Source of the DNA: Euphorbia lathyris
Lineage: Eukaryota; Streptophyta; Magnoliopsida; Malpighiales; Euphorbiaceae
Assembly (NCBI RefSeq): GCF_963576675.1
Contig: NC_088919.1
Location: 44,352,501-44,416,500, forward strand
Direction of reading: 5' to 3'
DNA length: 64,000 nucleotides
Both the position numbers and the translations under genes were made by a program. Numbering within the stretch: position 1 is the stretch's first letter; the number at the start of each line of letters is the position of its first letter. Below are positions 45,301 to 58,500 of the stretch, one piece after another. The notes beneath the pieces are model-generated. The model saw only the letters and a program-made list of their open reading frames with translations. It did not search any database and was not told the DNA's origin.

Positions 45301-47619
45301 GTCCTTATCTTCTAATTCTTCACTCATTATAGGTTCTATTATTTCTTCTTTTTGAATAATGTCATTTACACATTCTTCAACTAAATCAAGTTTCATACAA
45401 GCGAAATCCTCCATAGGATATTTCATTGCTTGGTTCATATCAAACTCGATCTTATCGTCTCCTATTCTTAAAACTACTTTCCCTTCCGACACATCAACTA
45501 GAGCACGTCCCGTGTTCATGAACGGTCTACCAAAGATTAGCGGACAATTAATGTCATATGCAAAATCTAATATAACGAAATCGGTAGGAAAAATAAATTT
45601 GTCAACTTTAACTAAAACATCATCGATAATACCATATGGTCTTTTAGTGGTTTGGTCCGCTAATTGCAAAACCATATTGGTACGTTTGATATCTTCTTCT
45701 AAGCCTAACTTATTAAAAATAGATAATGGCATCAAGTTTATGCTTGCTCCTAAATCACAAAGACAACTTGGGAATTCAATATCTCCCAACTTACACGGAA
45801 TGGTAAAACATCCGGGATCTTTGAGTTTAGTGGGCAAATTACTTGACACAATTGAACTACAATCTCCAGTTAGCGAAATGGATGAAATTCCTTCCCAACT
45901 GATTTTCTTTGAAATTAAATCTTTTAGGAATTTACCGTAATTGGGAATTTGCGTAATCGCATCCACAAACGTCAAATTAATATGCAAATTTTTAAGTTTG
46001 TCTAAAAATGTTAAAAGTTGTTTGTCATAGGCCTTATTGCGGACTTTGTGTGGAAAAGGTGGTTTGGGTACAAAAGTTTTTGTACTTGGTTCAATTGGTG
46101 TATCTTTTTGGTTTAATATATCTTCTTTGGATTTTGGTAAATCAGTTCCTGGTAAGGTTGAATTTCTGGGCATTTTCGGACCTAAGTAATTTTTCCCTGA
46201 GCGAAGAGTGATAGCCTTTACATGCTCTTTCGGATTTTCTTCCGTATGGCTTGGAAGACTTCCCTCTTTGTGGGATGGAATTGATTTAGCGAGTTGTCCA
46301 ATTTGAACCTCCAAATTATGGATGCTAGATGATTGGTTTTTAATAAGCTGATCGAATTTATTCTCGATCCGTTTAAAACCATCGTCGTGATTACTTATTT
46401 TTCCGCTCATAGCATCAATAAATTTGTCGATTTTAGAAGATAAAGTAATAATAGTATCTCTTGATTGATTTTGATAATTAGTGGTACGATTTTGATTAGC
46501 ATTGGCATTATTATTATTATCTCTCCAGTTAAAGTTAGGATGATTTCTCCACCCAGGATTATATGTATTGGAATAAGGGTTATTAGTTTGGTTTTGCCCT
46601 TGGACAAAATTTACCTGTTCAATTTCGCTCATACCTTCATAATCCACATCTGTTTGGATTGGCTTACCATTAGGATCACACGGTGCCATAAACCTATCAA
46701 TTTTGTGTGATAAGGCAGAAAATTGGGCTTGCAACATCGCAACTGGATCAAGATTCACTATACCTTTAACTGATGATGTAGTTGAGGATGATGGTTTCGC
46801 CACTGGTATATGTCCACGCTCCGCGGGCCACATACTACTGTTGATTTCCATTTCCTCCAAAAGTTCTCTTGCTTGGGCCGATGTTTTCTTCATGAATAAC
46901 CCTCCAGACATAGCATCTAATGAACCTCTAGTTGTAGGATTCAATCCATTATAAAATGTTTGCATTAAAAGTTCAGCGGGCAGTTGGTGGTGTGGGCATA
47001 AACGTTGAAGTTCTTTAAAACGTTCTCAAGCCTCATAAAGAGTTTCATTATCATTTTGCGAAAAAGATGTTAACTCTTTTATGACTCTTGCGGTTTTTGC
47101 TAAAGGAAAATACTTTGATAAAAACGCTTGGGCTAATTGCTCCCAAGTTTCAAATGTTGCGGCTGGCATAGAAGTTAACCATTCTTTGGCTCGATCCTTC
47201 AAAGTAAAAGGAAAAAGGCGAAGTTTGATTGCTTCCGCAGTCACATCTGCAACCTTAAAAGTGTCGCAAATTTCTAAAAAATTTGTCAAATGGGTGTTAG
47301 GATTTTCGTTAGGTAACCCATAAAATGTTACATTATTTTGCAACATATTAAGTAATGCTGGCTTAATTTCAAATTGGTTTCCATTAATTTGGGGTCTAAC
47401 TATGTTGTTTGTTACACCGGCCACTCCTGGCCTAGCGTAATCCATAAGTGTAGCCATAATTTCTGGCTCAGTAACTCTAGTTTTTATTGGAGTCTTGTTT
47501 TTGTTTTTGTTTTTCTTATCTTTCTTGTTCTTTTTAACCGTTTTTTCAATTTCTGGGTCTAGCGGTTTTGGTGGAATGCCTGAACTTCGAGAACTGCGCA
47601 TGAACTTGAAATTTCGCAC
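42340..47619 (-). pseudogene. gag-pol: Athila gag-pol polyprotein
   Basis: A single reading frame of about 1,760 codons broken by two TGA codons. Gag: ITQ-free N-terminus, then VTFYGLPNENPNTHL, DRAKEWLTSMP and FETWEQLAQAFLSKYFP. Protease: LCDLGASINLM at about 45767-45745. RT: GWRVCIDYMNLNKAT, MPFGLCNAPATFQRCM and catalytic VFMDDFSVYG near 44508. RNase [36 protein letters not shown]. Integrase: zinc region ending CDKCQ, then [18 protein letters not shown] and [12 protein letters not shown] as the D-D-E triad. Stops lie at 47028-47026 and 44085-44083; at both, related proteins have Trp, so each is TGG to TGA. Without them the protein appears complete. Start at 47619 is the first ATG; 47601 is an alternative. 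Confidence 0.95.
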
Positions 47620-47772
47620 GAACCGAAACTACCTTCAAAACAGAAATTGAAAAATAAATATGTTAGTAATTTGAAATAAGTAAAATATAAAATTTTGAAT
47701 AAGTATAAATAAACCTAGATTCGAAATAAAACATGAAAAATCTAAATTTTTGTCAAAAAATTTGGCGTTCCT

Positions 47773-47786
47773 CGGCAACGGCGCCA
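47773..47786 (-). promoter_or_regulatory. Athila primer-binding site
   Basis: The minus strand reads TGGCGCCGTTGCCG a few nucleotides inside the 5' LTR, complementary to the 3' end of plant tRNA-Asp including CCA. Confidence 0.85.
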
Positions 47787-47792
47787 AAAACT

Positions 47793-49274
47793 TGTTGAGC
47801 GATTTCCGCAAGTGCACGGTATACGCTTGTAGTAATAAAAGATATCGATCCCACAGGGAACGTTTTTTAACAAAAACTTATTTTTAATTGATTAAATTTA
47901 TTTTAAGGTTTATAATATGGAAAATCGTTTAATCGGATTTGGTTTTGAAATTGCTAGAATAAGAATTAGATTAGAGTATAACAAATGTTAGAAAATACTT
48001 CTGATTTAGGGATAAATTTACAAAACAGAAACGTTTAGTTCTTTAGAAAAGTAAACAAATGTATTCGTTTGCATTAAGCAAAAAAAACAACTTTAAACTT
48101 TGTATAAATTATAACGATGAAATAAACGTCGATTCCTCTAATTTTAGGGCCTTGAACTGTAGTCAATCCTCCTACGGTCGGGTTAGATCGCTACCTTAAC
48201 CAAATTGATACTCTACTGATGATATCAATTTGCCTAAGTGTTCAATAAAGTTTCCTTGTAAAGATTTTGAATTTAACTACGTTTTAATGAAAACACCAGA
48301 ACTCACTTCAGATCATTTACCAAAGTGCTACATAAAAATCTATCGAATAGAATGAACTTTATTAGATGAAATATAAATTTGATACAAGTTTACAGAGAAC
48401 AAGAAGCATGAAAACATTTGACGACTTGCAAGTGAATGGGTTGTCAATCCTTTCCTTGGGTTTCGTTAGAGTTTGTCAGACTCAGGGCGGATCCTCTACT
48501 CAGTCTTCTCGCTGTAACTTCGTAATAGAGATACGGTCGGCTACTACCAAAATGTAAACTAATATGAACAAATCTAAACGCTACTATGTTTGTAATTATT
48601 GAATAAACAATGTGTGTACATCATATTGCTTTTACAGAAATGAACTCTAAACTCTGAATCGCTTGACTCAGAATTCCTGCATTAATTCTATACTAATCTT
48701 CTCTTTTTTCTATATTTCCAACTCTCCATCAACTCTTTATTTATAGATGTTGAAGAGTCGTGATTGAAGTGTCGTGTCCATTGTGAAGGGTCGTATCCTC
48801 TGCGAAGGGATGTTTTTATCCACCCGAACGAACGTGTTCCGTCGAAAACGAATGTGTGCGAATGGCTCTCCAGGAATTTCTGAACTTGCCGAGAATGCAA
48901 ATTCTCGGCCGAGAATGTGGGAGCAATTATTCTAGCCTTCGGACGAAAGGGAGGGAGATCTGGACGACGCGTGTCGCGACCGAGAATGGAGGATTCTCGG
49001 TCGCGACACGGACTGTTTTCCACTTCTTCGACCTTTGTCCTCATCCTCATTTTGGCGTGTTTGATCTTCGTCGTTTTTTACTCCTTTTGTAGGGTTTTTA
49101 TTCTGTTTTTAACCTCTTTTCGTTCCTATTTGGATTTTACCAAATATTTAGGTACCTTGCATGAAAGAAATATATTCGAATGTAAAAGTACTCTAAATAG
49201 ATATAAATAGCATAAATTCGTAGCAAAATTGATGTAAATATTAATGATATTTTAGGTATATTCTGGGCTTAACA
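47793..49274 (-). repeat. Athila 5' LTR (right)
   Basis: 1,482 bp with the same termini. TATA box at 48746-48736 on the minus strand; palindrome cluster at 48883-49010. This LTR would start the full-length transcript. Confidence 0.95.
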
Positions 49275-50361
49275 AAGGGCAACCATTGGATCAAAATAAA
49301 CGCTTGCGCAAAGGAAGTGAGGTACAAGATAAAGTGTGTTTGACACCTCTAAAGCCCGAATGCTTTAGACCCAATGACATGAGGACATCTAACAACACAC
49401 TTGTTATATGGCAAGGTGCACCACCTGACAGCGTCACAGTCCAGTTATAACAGAGCCAACCGAAGGTTGATATGTGTCCGATGAATCATTAGGGCACATT
49501 CCTAGAATGCCGATGATAACTTACGAATGAACTTTCGTCGGAGCTCCACCTATGGGGGCGCCGTTATGGTCGGTCGGGGCACTCCGATGCTTAAATCAGT
49601 AAAGTATATAATAATGATAAACTGAAAGCACAAAGTGTAGTGTATAGTGAATACCTCAATTCCTTAGGATGTGAGGCTATTTATACTAAGATGATTGTAA
49701 TCATTGATATAGTAACTAGAAAGCCCTCCATTAATGCCACTTTAATGGTAGTTACTATGTTCATTCAAGTATGACCGTTAGCTCATTTATGGGGCTATTA
49801 CTTGTCCTCAATGTTTTCGGTTTCCACATGGGAAGACGGCGCTGATGTCCTATGTGCGGATCAATACTGGATGGCGGGTCTCCCAAGATGTGGCGGTTGT
49901 GAGCCTCTTTAAGATATATGATCATCATGAGGCTTATCTTTTGGATCATTGATCTTTGATGGCGGATGACTTGCTCTGCACGTTATCTAAGTGGCGGATC
50001 TCCAGTCACTGCCGATGTTTAAGTTCTATTTAGGTCCTTCGATTATGTGAAGCTTTGTGGATTCACCCTTGGATAATATCTGGATGTTATCAGCCGGTAA
50101 ATACCATTGACAACCACTATAAATAGATAAAGTATATGATCCATATGAGGTATTTAAACATAATAGTTGTAAATATTCTTATTATCTTCAACCTTCCTTC
50201 AACCCTTTCTAACCTAAGTATAGGAGCGGGTTCACCGAATACAGCCCTTTTCTCTAACTAGTTGTTATTCTTATTTCAGACCAAGTAAGGAGGTTCCAGA
50301 AGATTATTCATATTAGACAACATAATTGGTGTGTGAGCATGGACTTATACGTCCTCAAGGA
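49275..50361 (+). mobile_element. middle part of an old gypsy-like element (LTR and leader); left part 32291-32494
   Basis: After removing the Athila insertion, 32291-32494 joins 49275. The sequence has LTR-like features: ACTCCGATGCTTAAATCAGT (49586-49605), a plus-strand TATA box TATAAATAG at 50118-50126, and a possible LTR end near 50322 followed by TTGGTGTGTGAGCATGG as a candidate PBS. The gag-like continuation lies beyond the copia insertion at 61832. The left LTR edge was not located. It is inferred to be an old element in plus orientation. Confidence 0.45.
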
Positions 50362-51700
50362 TGTTGGTCCCTTGTAAGGTTGCAAGTATAGTTCCAAGGG
50401 GGGGGGGGTTAGGAACTATTTAAACTTTTTTCGCAATTAGGGCAAACTTCTTTTTCTAAGGAAAAAGGTTTTAACAGCGGCGCTGAGTAAACAGCAAGAT
50501 ACTGGCTTAGTCAACAGGTGACTAGGTCAGTTTCTTAGCTTGAGTCAGGAGATAGCACTTGGAGTCTATTCCTGAGCTCAGACGTTTAACGCGCACAACT
50601 CAATTTGACCTCTTTAGTTGGTCAGTTTTGATTATTTAAAGCAAGCAATATAAATAAGGAGTTAAGGTAAGAAATACTTCACTCAGCAGATTTATCCAGG
50701 TTCGGCTTCTTCTAAGCCTACGTCCTATCCCCGGAACACGTTCCGAGATTTCAAATCCTCTACTGAGCTCTTTAAAGGTAGAGCCTCAAACCCTTTACAA
50801 TATCAGCAATTGAGTATGACAAGAGTACCTTCCTCTATACTTCTACTCAATCCTAATCTCTCCGCTGAGTACTTAAAACCGAGTACTCAGCCTCTCCTTT
50901 CTATCTCTAGAAATGATAAGTGTTTTATCCTAATACAAAGATGTGCTAAGACACTTTAGACGATTTACAATCACTCTAGACTTTTACACAGATATGAGAA
51001 ATGTAGTGTAAGAATTTTGCTTTGCTTCTTGCTTGCAGAACTTGTAGAGATTTGGTCAGCGTAATGGCTTGATCAAGTTATGTATCTTGTGAAGCTTGTG
51101 ATGGCACTATTTATAGAGACGTCTGGGTCATCGGTCATTTCGAAATTCGAAATAACCGTTGGAGGGAAACGGCTATGTGTCGTTGTCATCCTGACTTGTA
51201 CAGAGCTCTCGGCTAATCACAATCGTGTATCTTCTGTCCTCGGTCAGCTCAGCAGATGGTCTCTCCTTTTATGGTAAAGTCAACTGGACAGCATACTGTG
51301 TCGTCTGAACTTTGCCAAAAGAGGAAACACTTTGTCTGGAAGTTTTCCTTTGCCAGCTGCTGTCTTGTACGCTTTGTCGAGACTACTCATCAGCTTCATT
51401 GTGAAGTTGTTCCTGAAGGTCTTCTAGATCCTTCCGTTTGCTGAGTTGCGTTTTGTTCAAAACGGCAACGTCTTGACATACGCGGGCCGAGTGTACTGAG
51501 TTGTTTGACTTGGGCCTTGGCTTCCGTATTGGGCTTGGGCCTTCCAATCCTTATGACTTATAACATTTATACTCAACATTGAACAAACACATTAGTAGAA
51601 TAAATCAAAGCATTTAAACTTAGTGTGTTTAGAATATGTATTTTACTTTATACTTAAACAATTTTGTCAAATCAAAATTATGTGGAAAGGTGTTTCAACA
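50362..51700 (-). repeat. copia 3' LTR (left)
   Basis: TGTTGGTCCCTTG...GTTTCAACA. Minus-strand TATA box CTATAAATAG at 51116-51107. An 11-G run lies at 50398-50408 on the plus strand. Confidence 0.95.
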
Positions 51701-51806
51701 AACTCCCCCATTTTGATGTTGGCAAAACTATTCAGCAAGGAACTCAGTATAAGCTCCCCCATGATAGTTGACCTAGTATAATTTAGCAAACTCCCCCGTA
51801 AGGGTT
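51701..51806 (-). promoter_or_regulatory. multiple polypurine tracts
   Basis: The minus strand carries AAAATGGGGGAGTT beside the 3' LTR (51701-51714). Two further tracts follow: ATCATGGGGGAGCTT near 51750-51766 and TTACGGGGGAGTTT near 51788-51802. Repeated PPT-like tracts upstream of the 3' LTR are a known Sirevirus feature. Confidence 0.65.
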
Positions 51807-52231
51807 GAGCCACTGACTTAGTTTTACTTAAGACATTTAAGGATTTAAATGAGTAAGTCTAAGGTCAGTTTTCAGATATAGGTCAGCTATATCACATATT
51901 CTATTTATTCAGTGTTAGGCGAAAGTTTTAGACATATAGAGCGCGCTGAGTAATTTGTTGTTCAATGAGTTCTTATCAGAATATTTCATAAGTGTATAGG
52001 TTCATGTCAAACATGTTATCAGCATATCATTTAGTCAATAAATATTATAAGTGTTAAACAAAGCTGATATAAATGAAGATACATAATAACTCAGTACTTA
52101 TTAGCATATATCATAACTCAGTATTTGAATAAGAAAAGTAAGTATGATATATAAGTTGAAAGAAGTCAGCAGTTACACAGCAAAAGAAATAAACATAGCA
52201 CATAGATTACAAATGTTAAGACCTAGCCTAT
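51807..52231. other. copia 3' untranslated region
   Basis: AT-rich, non-coding, between the env-position ORF stop and the polypurine cluster; CTCAGTA motifs recur. Confidence 0.5.
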
Positions 52232-55069
52232 CTATTTCTTTTTCTTGCCCTGTGACTGACTTCGCTCGTACTGACGTTGCTCATGCTGAGCTCTAGCAGC
52301 TTGTGCTTTCTCCCCCGTTTTGTCAACTTCAGGGAGCTTAAACGCATCGGTTAAGACAGCGCGAGTCAGTTCTTGTGAAAGCTCTTTTAGTTTGTCAGCA
52401 CTTTCATTGACGCCATCAAAAATAGCAACTCCATCAGCTGATACTTCGACTGGTATATGAAGATCAGCAGCACTGAGCATATTTACACTGAAAGCTTGAG
52501 CTTTGGCTTGCCAGATGAGAGCTTCAGAGAGGCCAGCAAAGACTTAGTGGAAAGTTTTCAAGAGAGCTGAGTCATAATGATGACGCTGGATATTATTATG
52601 ACGGATGTGGTTGAAAGATTGTTGTGCGAGAGACAGCAACTCATTCTGCTTCAAAGCGTCAGTATCCATCTCTTGCTTGTTGAGGTTAAGTAGCCTGATG
52701 GCCTCACCGATTTGCTCGACTGAGCACTGACTATAGGACACCATTTGCTCATTTGTCTTAAGTTGCTCAGTATGAAGCTGAGCAAAAAGCATCTTGAGTT
52801 CGGAGGAAGTGGCGTAGTCAGTGTTCACAGCAGACAACTTCTGAACTTGTTGATGGAGTGAGTTCAGGTGTTGAATTGTTGATAGCTGTATCTCTGCCAA
52901 CTTGGCAAGTGAATCCTGCTTAGCTTGCTGGGCTTGGAGTGACAAGACTACATTCAGCAGATCCTTGAGTCCCTTGACTTCGTTGAGAAGTAGAGTGACC
53001 TGGGAGAGCTGAGTTGTCTCAGGAATTGAAGATCCAGCAGCAGGCGAAGCGGAGTGTTGAAGATCGTGGATGAGTGCTTGCACTGAGTCAATGAGCTTTT
53101 TGCCGGACTCAGTGGCATCCCGATGTACATCAGTATGACCAGAAGAAGGTGGAGTGAAGGGAGTACCCTGGTCAGTGACTGGATGAGTTGGCTCAATCTG
53201 CACTTGAGTTGGAGGAATTATTGATTGATCAGCAGAGAGGTTGTTGATGGAAGACATAACCCGAACACTGTCTGTGCTGACAGCAGAAAGATGGGGAGTC
53301 AGCACCATGCTTGAGGAGACAGCATAAGCAGTGGTCGGTTCAACCTGACTAGTTGATGTGGTTGACGTGTTATGGTCAGCATGTTCCTGTTGAGAAGAAA
53401 CAGAGGCTTGTTTTTCCAACGGCGTAGAGGAAGTTGAAGTGGATTGCCGCTTGAAGAATGTCAGTTTGACAGTAGAAGGATCCTTTGTTGTCTTGGAGAG
53501 GACAAGTTCAGGAATAGATGGTGATTGCACAGGAGGTTCACTGACCATGTTCTCACTGGCCTTAACCAGCTTTCGCCTTCTACGCGGTGGAGTGGTATGA
53601 TGAGCAGGTTCTTCTGAGTGAGTAGGAGAAGGTTCCTTGTGCTCAGTATGGGTCTGGTCAGCTTGCTCAACTTGCCCAACTTGCTCAACTCCAGCAACTA
53701 ACTCGGTGTCATTTTGCACAGCTCCACACTCTAACCCAGTGTTAGCATTTTCAACCTCGATTTCGCTGTCATACTCTTCAGACTCCTCAGCGTCATCCTG
53801 ACCGCTGGCTTCAGCTTCTTCTTCAGCAGTGTTGTCTCCATCAAGTTCTTCCTAAACTTGGGAGATGAAGTGGTCATCTAACTGGACCTCAGTTTCCTCA
53901 GCATCAGTACCCTGGCATTGAGTGAAATGAGAATCACTCGGTACGATGAAATCAGTGGGTATGGCATGTAGAGGAGTCATAGATGAAGTCTTCTGCTTCT
54001 TCTGAGAGAGCTCAGCAGCTTCCTCAGTTCCAGGCTCATCTTTCCTGGTTCTCTTTTCAGTTGACTTTCCAGCTGACCTCTGCCTCTTTGCAGGAGACTC
54101 AACATTCGATGAAGGAGTCTCAGCAGACTTTCTCTTGCGAGAAGCTGGGGCCTTAGATCGTCGCCCTTTCTGAGGCACATCAGTGGATTCCTCAGCTTGG
54201 TCAGTTTGACCAGCAGCAGCAACTTTTCCCTTCTTCAAGGGTTGTCCAAATTTAAGTGCCCTCAGCGAGGCAGCTGTGATCTCAGTTCCTCTGAAGGATT
54301 CCTCGCCTTTGAGATCAATCTTGTGATCAAGAAGAATTCGAGTTATGAGTGACCCAAGTCTCATCGTACCCGTGCTGCGTAGGAACCGAACAACTAAGAA
54401 GACCGGCATGTTGATGGGGGTGTACGTCAGCATGTGCCATATGAAGCACTGTTCAAAGTTGGTTGCTGATGTAGTGCAGTTGATCTTTGGGTAAATGAAA
54501 TAGCTCAGCAGGTAGTGAGCCATCTTCTGGTGCTGTCCCATTGAAGATGCTGAGATCTCTCTTGAGTGACCCTCAGGTTTGCAGAAGGTATGGACGTAGT
54601 TGGTTTTGTCCTGATCTCCTGACTTCCTCAGCCTTACTCCCTCAGTTTTGAGCTGGAGGAGATTTCCTATGTACAGAGGGTTGATGAAGATGGTTTTCCC
54701 TTTTACTTCAGTGCTTAGGTAGTCGGCGGAGTCACTGGCAACCTTGAGGTTGTGGTAAAACTCCCTCACTAGGTCAGGATATGTCTCATCCCTGACCGAG
54801 AACAGCCCAGTCCATTCGCTTTTAGAAATCCATTCGGCAAATGGCTGTTCGTTCTGTACAAAGTGCTCCGAAACCCATCTGGAGGGTTCTACCTTCCATT
54901 CAGATATATTGTCGAAGACCTTGGAGTAGGTCCTGATCTTAACAGCTTTCTCTTTGCCAGAAGTTTGGCCAGTTTTACCCTTGCTCGGTGTAGAAGGGTT
55001 TTGTGAAGGTTCATCGGAGCTGGACTTTTGGTGGCCGGCACCGGAGACTTTGAAAGATAACTTAGTCAT
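52232..55069 (-). pseudogene. copia env-position ORF
   Basis: One reading frame of about 945 codons, broken by TAG at 53854-53852 and TAA at 52546-52544. N-terminal third: MTKLSFKVSGAGHQ, Ser/Pro-rich, then a globular-looking region (SRWVSEHFVQNEQPFAEWIS, SYFIYPKINCTTSATNFEQC, RILLDHKIDLKGEESFRG). The middle is a basic, nuclear-localisation-like stretch (PASRKRKSAET, ESPAKRQRSAGK), followed by an acidic run and a Pro/Thr/Ser-rich area. A long Gln/Leu-rich coiled-coil segment follows (SLQAQQAKQDSLAKLAEIQL), and the end is RSQSQGKKKK. No clear transmembrane helix or signal peptide. Position matches the env-like gene of Sireviruses; function is unproven. A TATA-like box (CTATAAATTA) lies at 55188-55179, about 110 nt upstream. 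Confidence 0.8.
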
Positions 55070-55551
55070 TCTTCAGAGATGGAGGAATTAAAGGAATTTG
55101 AGAGAAAAGAAGTTCTAAGTGATTTCTTTGCCTTAAGAATTGATTAAGCGTAAAGAGTAAAAGATGGTGAAATACCCATAATTTATAGACGAAATGAACG
55201 GTGTGGATCTTAATCGAATCCATGTGTCAGTTTTGCCTTGGGATCATGTACTGACAATGATCCTGGCATTCATGACACATTACGGTGAATACGTCATCCT
55301 AGGCTATACGCGTGCTTTGCATTTATGCTAACGGATTAATCACTCAGTATTTAGAATGTCAAGCGTTTGATATTCTGAGTGGTCAGTGCATTATTTAAGG
55401 ATGATTTTAAGTTCAAGTTCTAAACTAATTTACTCAGTGTGCAAGTTTACTCAGTATTGTATATTCAGTCAGTTTCAATGAGATACTCAACAAACAAAAA
55501 ATCATTCAGCATGTAATTCACTCAGCATTCATATTCATTTAGCACAGGAAT
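55070..55551. other. spacer between copia pol and env-position ORF
   Basis: It contains the TATA-like box at 55179-55188 and many CTCAGT/ACTCAGC motifs; no ORF. Confidence 0.5.
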
Positions 55552-58500
55552 TTACTGAAGAGGATTAAACATACCAATTGCTTCTCTCAGTATGCTGAAC
55601 TGCTCACGGGCCAGTGGCTTCGTGAAGATATCAGCAAGCTGTTCGTCCGTTGGGACAAAGGTCAGCTTGATCTCACCCTTGAGTACATGGTCTCTAATGA
55701 AGTGATGTCTGATGCTGACATGCTTCATTCTGCTGTGTTGAATTGGGTTCTTGGAAAGATCAATTGCGCTTTTGTTGTCACATTTGACTTCAATTGTTTT
55801 CGTTTGAACACCATAGTCTTCAAGCTGTTGCTTGATCCATAGGACTTGAGCAACACAATGACCAGCAGCAATGTACTCAGCTTCAGTGGTGGACAGGGCT
55901 ACTGACGCCTGCTTTTTGCTGAACCAGGATACAAGACAGCTTCCTAAGAAGTGGCATCCTCCAGAGGTGCTTTTTCGTTCCAGCTTATCTCGTCCATAGT
56001 CAGCGTCAGTGTATCCGATGAGTGTAAAATCATGAGTATTTGGATACCACAAACCTGCGTTCACTGAGCTTTGCAAATATCTAAGGATCCTTTTTACAGC
56101 AATGTAATGAGATTCCTTAGGGTTAGATTGATATCTAGCACAGTAGCATACTGAAAACTGAATGTCCGGTCTACTGGCTGTTAAGTAAAGTAGAGAGCCT
56201 ATCATACCTCGATATAACTTGCTGTCTACTGACTTACCATTCTCATAAGCGCAGAGGACAGTGTCAGTGCCCATAGGAGTGGATATTGGCTTGCAATTTT
56301 CCAAGTCATATTTCTTTAAGATCTCCTTGGCATATTTGGCTTGACTGATGAAGATGCCATTCTTTCCTTGTATAATTTGAAGACCGAGGAAGAAGTTGAG
56401 TTCTCCCATCATGGACATTTCAAACTCAATCTGCATTTGTTTGCTAAACTCCTTGCACATTGATTCGTTAGTTGCACCAAATATTATATCATCAACATAA
56501 ATTTGGGCCAGCAGGGTATCTTTACCCTTTTTCTTAATGAATAAGGTTGTATCAGCTTTACCCCTGACGTAATTTCTAGTCAGCAGGAAACTGGTCAGCC
56601 TCTCATACCAAGCACGTGGTGCTTGCTTGAGGCCGTACAGAGCCTTTTTGAGTTTGTCATGGTTTGGGAACTTAGGGTCCTCAAAACCTGGAGGTTGATT
56701 TACATAAACCTCCTCGTTTATAACTCCATTAAGAAATGCACTTTTGACATCCATTTGGAATAATTTAAAATTCATGTAAGATGCATATGCACATAATATT
56801 CTAATTGCCTCTAGCCTTGCCACTGGGGCAAAGGTCTCACCATAGTCTATACCTTCTTGCTGACTGTAGCCCTGAGCTACAAGCCTTGCTTTGTTCCTGA
56901 CTACGTTTCCTTGTTCGTCCATCTTGTTCCTGAAGACCCATCTTGTTCCGATGGTCTTTTGACTCTTTGGATGAGGCACTAACTCCCATACATCATTTCT
57001 TCGAAATTGATCGAGCTCCTCTTGCATTGCGTTCATCCAGAATTCATCGTACTCAGCTTCAGTGAAATTCTTCGGTTCTTGTACTGAGACGAAAGCAACA
57101 TTGCTGAGGTACTTCCTGAGTTGATTCCTCGTCATCAGGGTATTCCCAGCAGAATCAAGGATTGCACTTTCGGAGTGCCCTCTTGGAATCCTTATTTCTT
57201 TGGGTAGATTTATGTCTTGTGCTGTTCCTGTTTCAACAATCTCTGCAGAAGTAGATGGATCAGTAAAAGTAATCTTAGGTTCACTCTTACTCTTGGTCAG
57301 CCTTTTCGTGAATGACTCAGTAGCTGGTTCTGGGTCAACGATGGTTACTGAGTTTGGATCATCTTCGGTCAGCGGCTGGTATCTACCTGCAGGGTCAGTT
57401 TCATCGAACTCTACATGTATTGACTCTTCTAAAACTTGAGTTCGCTTATTAAAAACTCTGTATGCTTTGCTGTTTGTTGAGTAGCCCAAAAAGATAGCCT
57501 CATCAGCTTTTGAATCAAACTTTGCTAAGCTATCTTGGGTATTTAAAATAAAACATCTACAGCCAAAGGCACGAAAGTATCCAATATTGGGCTTTCGTCC
57601 TTTCCAAAGTTCATAGGGGGTTTTCTTGAGTATAGGTCTAACTAGAGCCCTATTAAGAATGTAGCATGATGTGTTAACAGCCTCTCCCCAAAAATACTTT
57701 GGAAGCCTATGCTCATCCAGCATTGTCCTGGCTATTTCAACCAGAGTTCTGTTCTTCCTTTCTACAACCCCATTTTGCTGAAGTGTTCTAGGAGCAGAAA
57801 AATTGTGGTCAATGCCGCTGGCTTCACAGAATTCAACAAACTTTTGGTTTTTGAACTCTCCACCGTTATCACTACGGATATGAGCTAATTTTAGGTCTTT
57901 TTCATTTTCAATTTTTTTAACCAAATTTGAAAATGTCTCAAAAGTCTCATCCTTGCTGGTCAGCAAGATGACCCACGTATACCGAGAGAAGTCATCTACA
58001 ATGACCAAGGAAAATCTTCTTCCACCCAGACTCAGCGGATGGATTGGACCAAAGAGATCCAAGTGTAGTAACTCTAACGGACGTTTAGTTGAGACAATGT
58101 TTTTACTGTGAAAAGATTGTTTGGTTTGTTTTCCAGCTTGGCAAGCGTGGCATAATTGATCTTTTTGAAATTTAAGTTCAGGCAGTCCCTCAACCAATTG
58201 CTTTCTTGCTAGTTTGGCCAGGAGGTCCATGCTTACATGACCAAGTCTCATGTGCCATAGCCAGGAATTTTCTTCCTTTGTTACTAAGCACACAGTTTTT
58301 GAAAACTTTTTCTCTAAGTCTAGCATAAAGACATTATCTACCCGAGGGGCAGTTAAAATTAACTCATTTGTTTTACCCTCGTATATTTTACATCCAGTAG
58401 CATCAAATATAACTTTTCTCCCATTGTCACATAGCTAAGCTACGCTGAGTAAGTTATATTTGAGTCCGCTGACTAGGGAGACAGATTCAATAGTAGGATT

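Larger units (their letters stand above)
32500..49274 (-). mobile_element. Athila-type gypsy retrotransposon, 16.8 kb
   Basis: LTRs lie at 32500-33998 and 47793-49274, with the 5-bp TSD AAGGG at 32495-32499 and 49275-49279. The PBS TGGCGCCGTTGCCG (tRNA-Asp type) sits next to the 5' LTR and a polypurine tract next to the 3' LTR. Internal order on the minus strand is gag, protease, RT, RNase H, integrase, ORF A and ORF B, then a long non-coding tail. This is the layout of Athila elements, which carry an env-position ORF after pol; here there are two. gag-pol has two nonsense codons, while ORFs A and B are intact. A CACTA element sits in the 3' tail. Highly similar LTRs imply recent insertion. 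Confidence 0.95.

Noticed and set aside
43208..45940. Plus-strand open frames across the Athila pol region
   Set aside because: They are antisense to conserved RT and integrase motifs.
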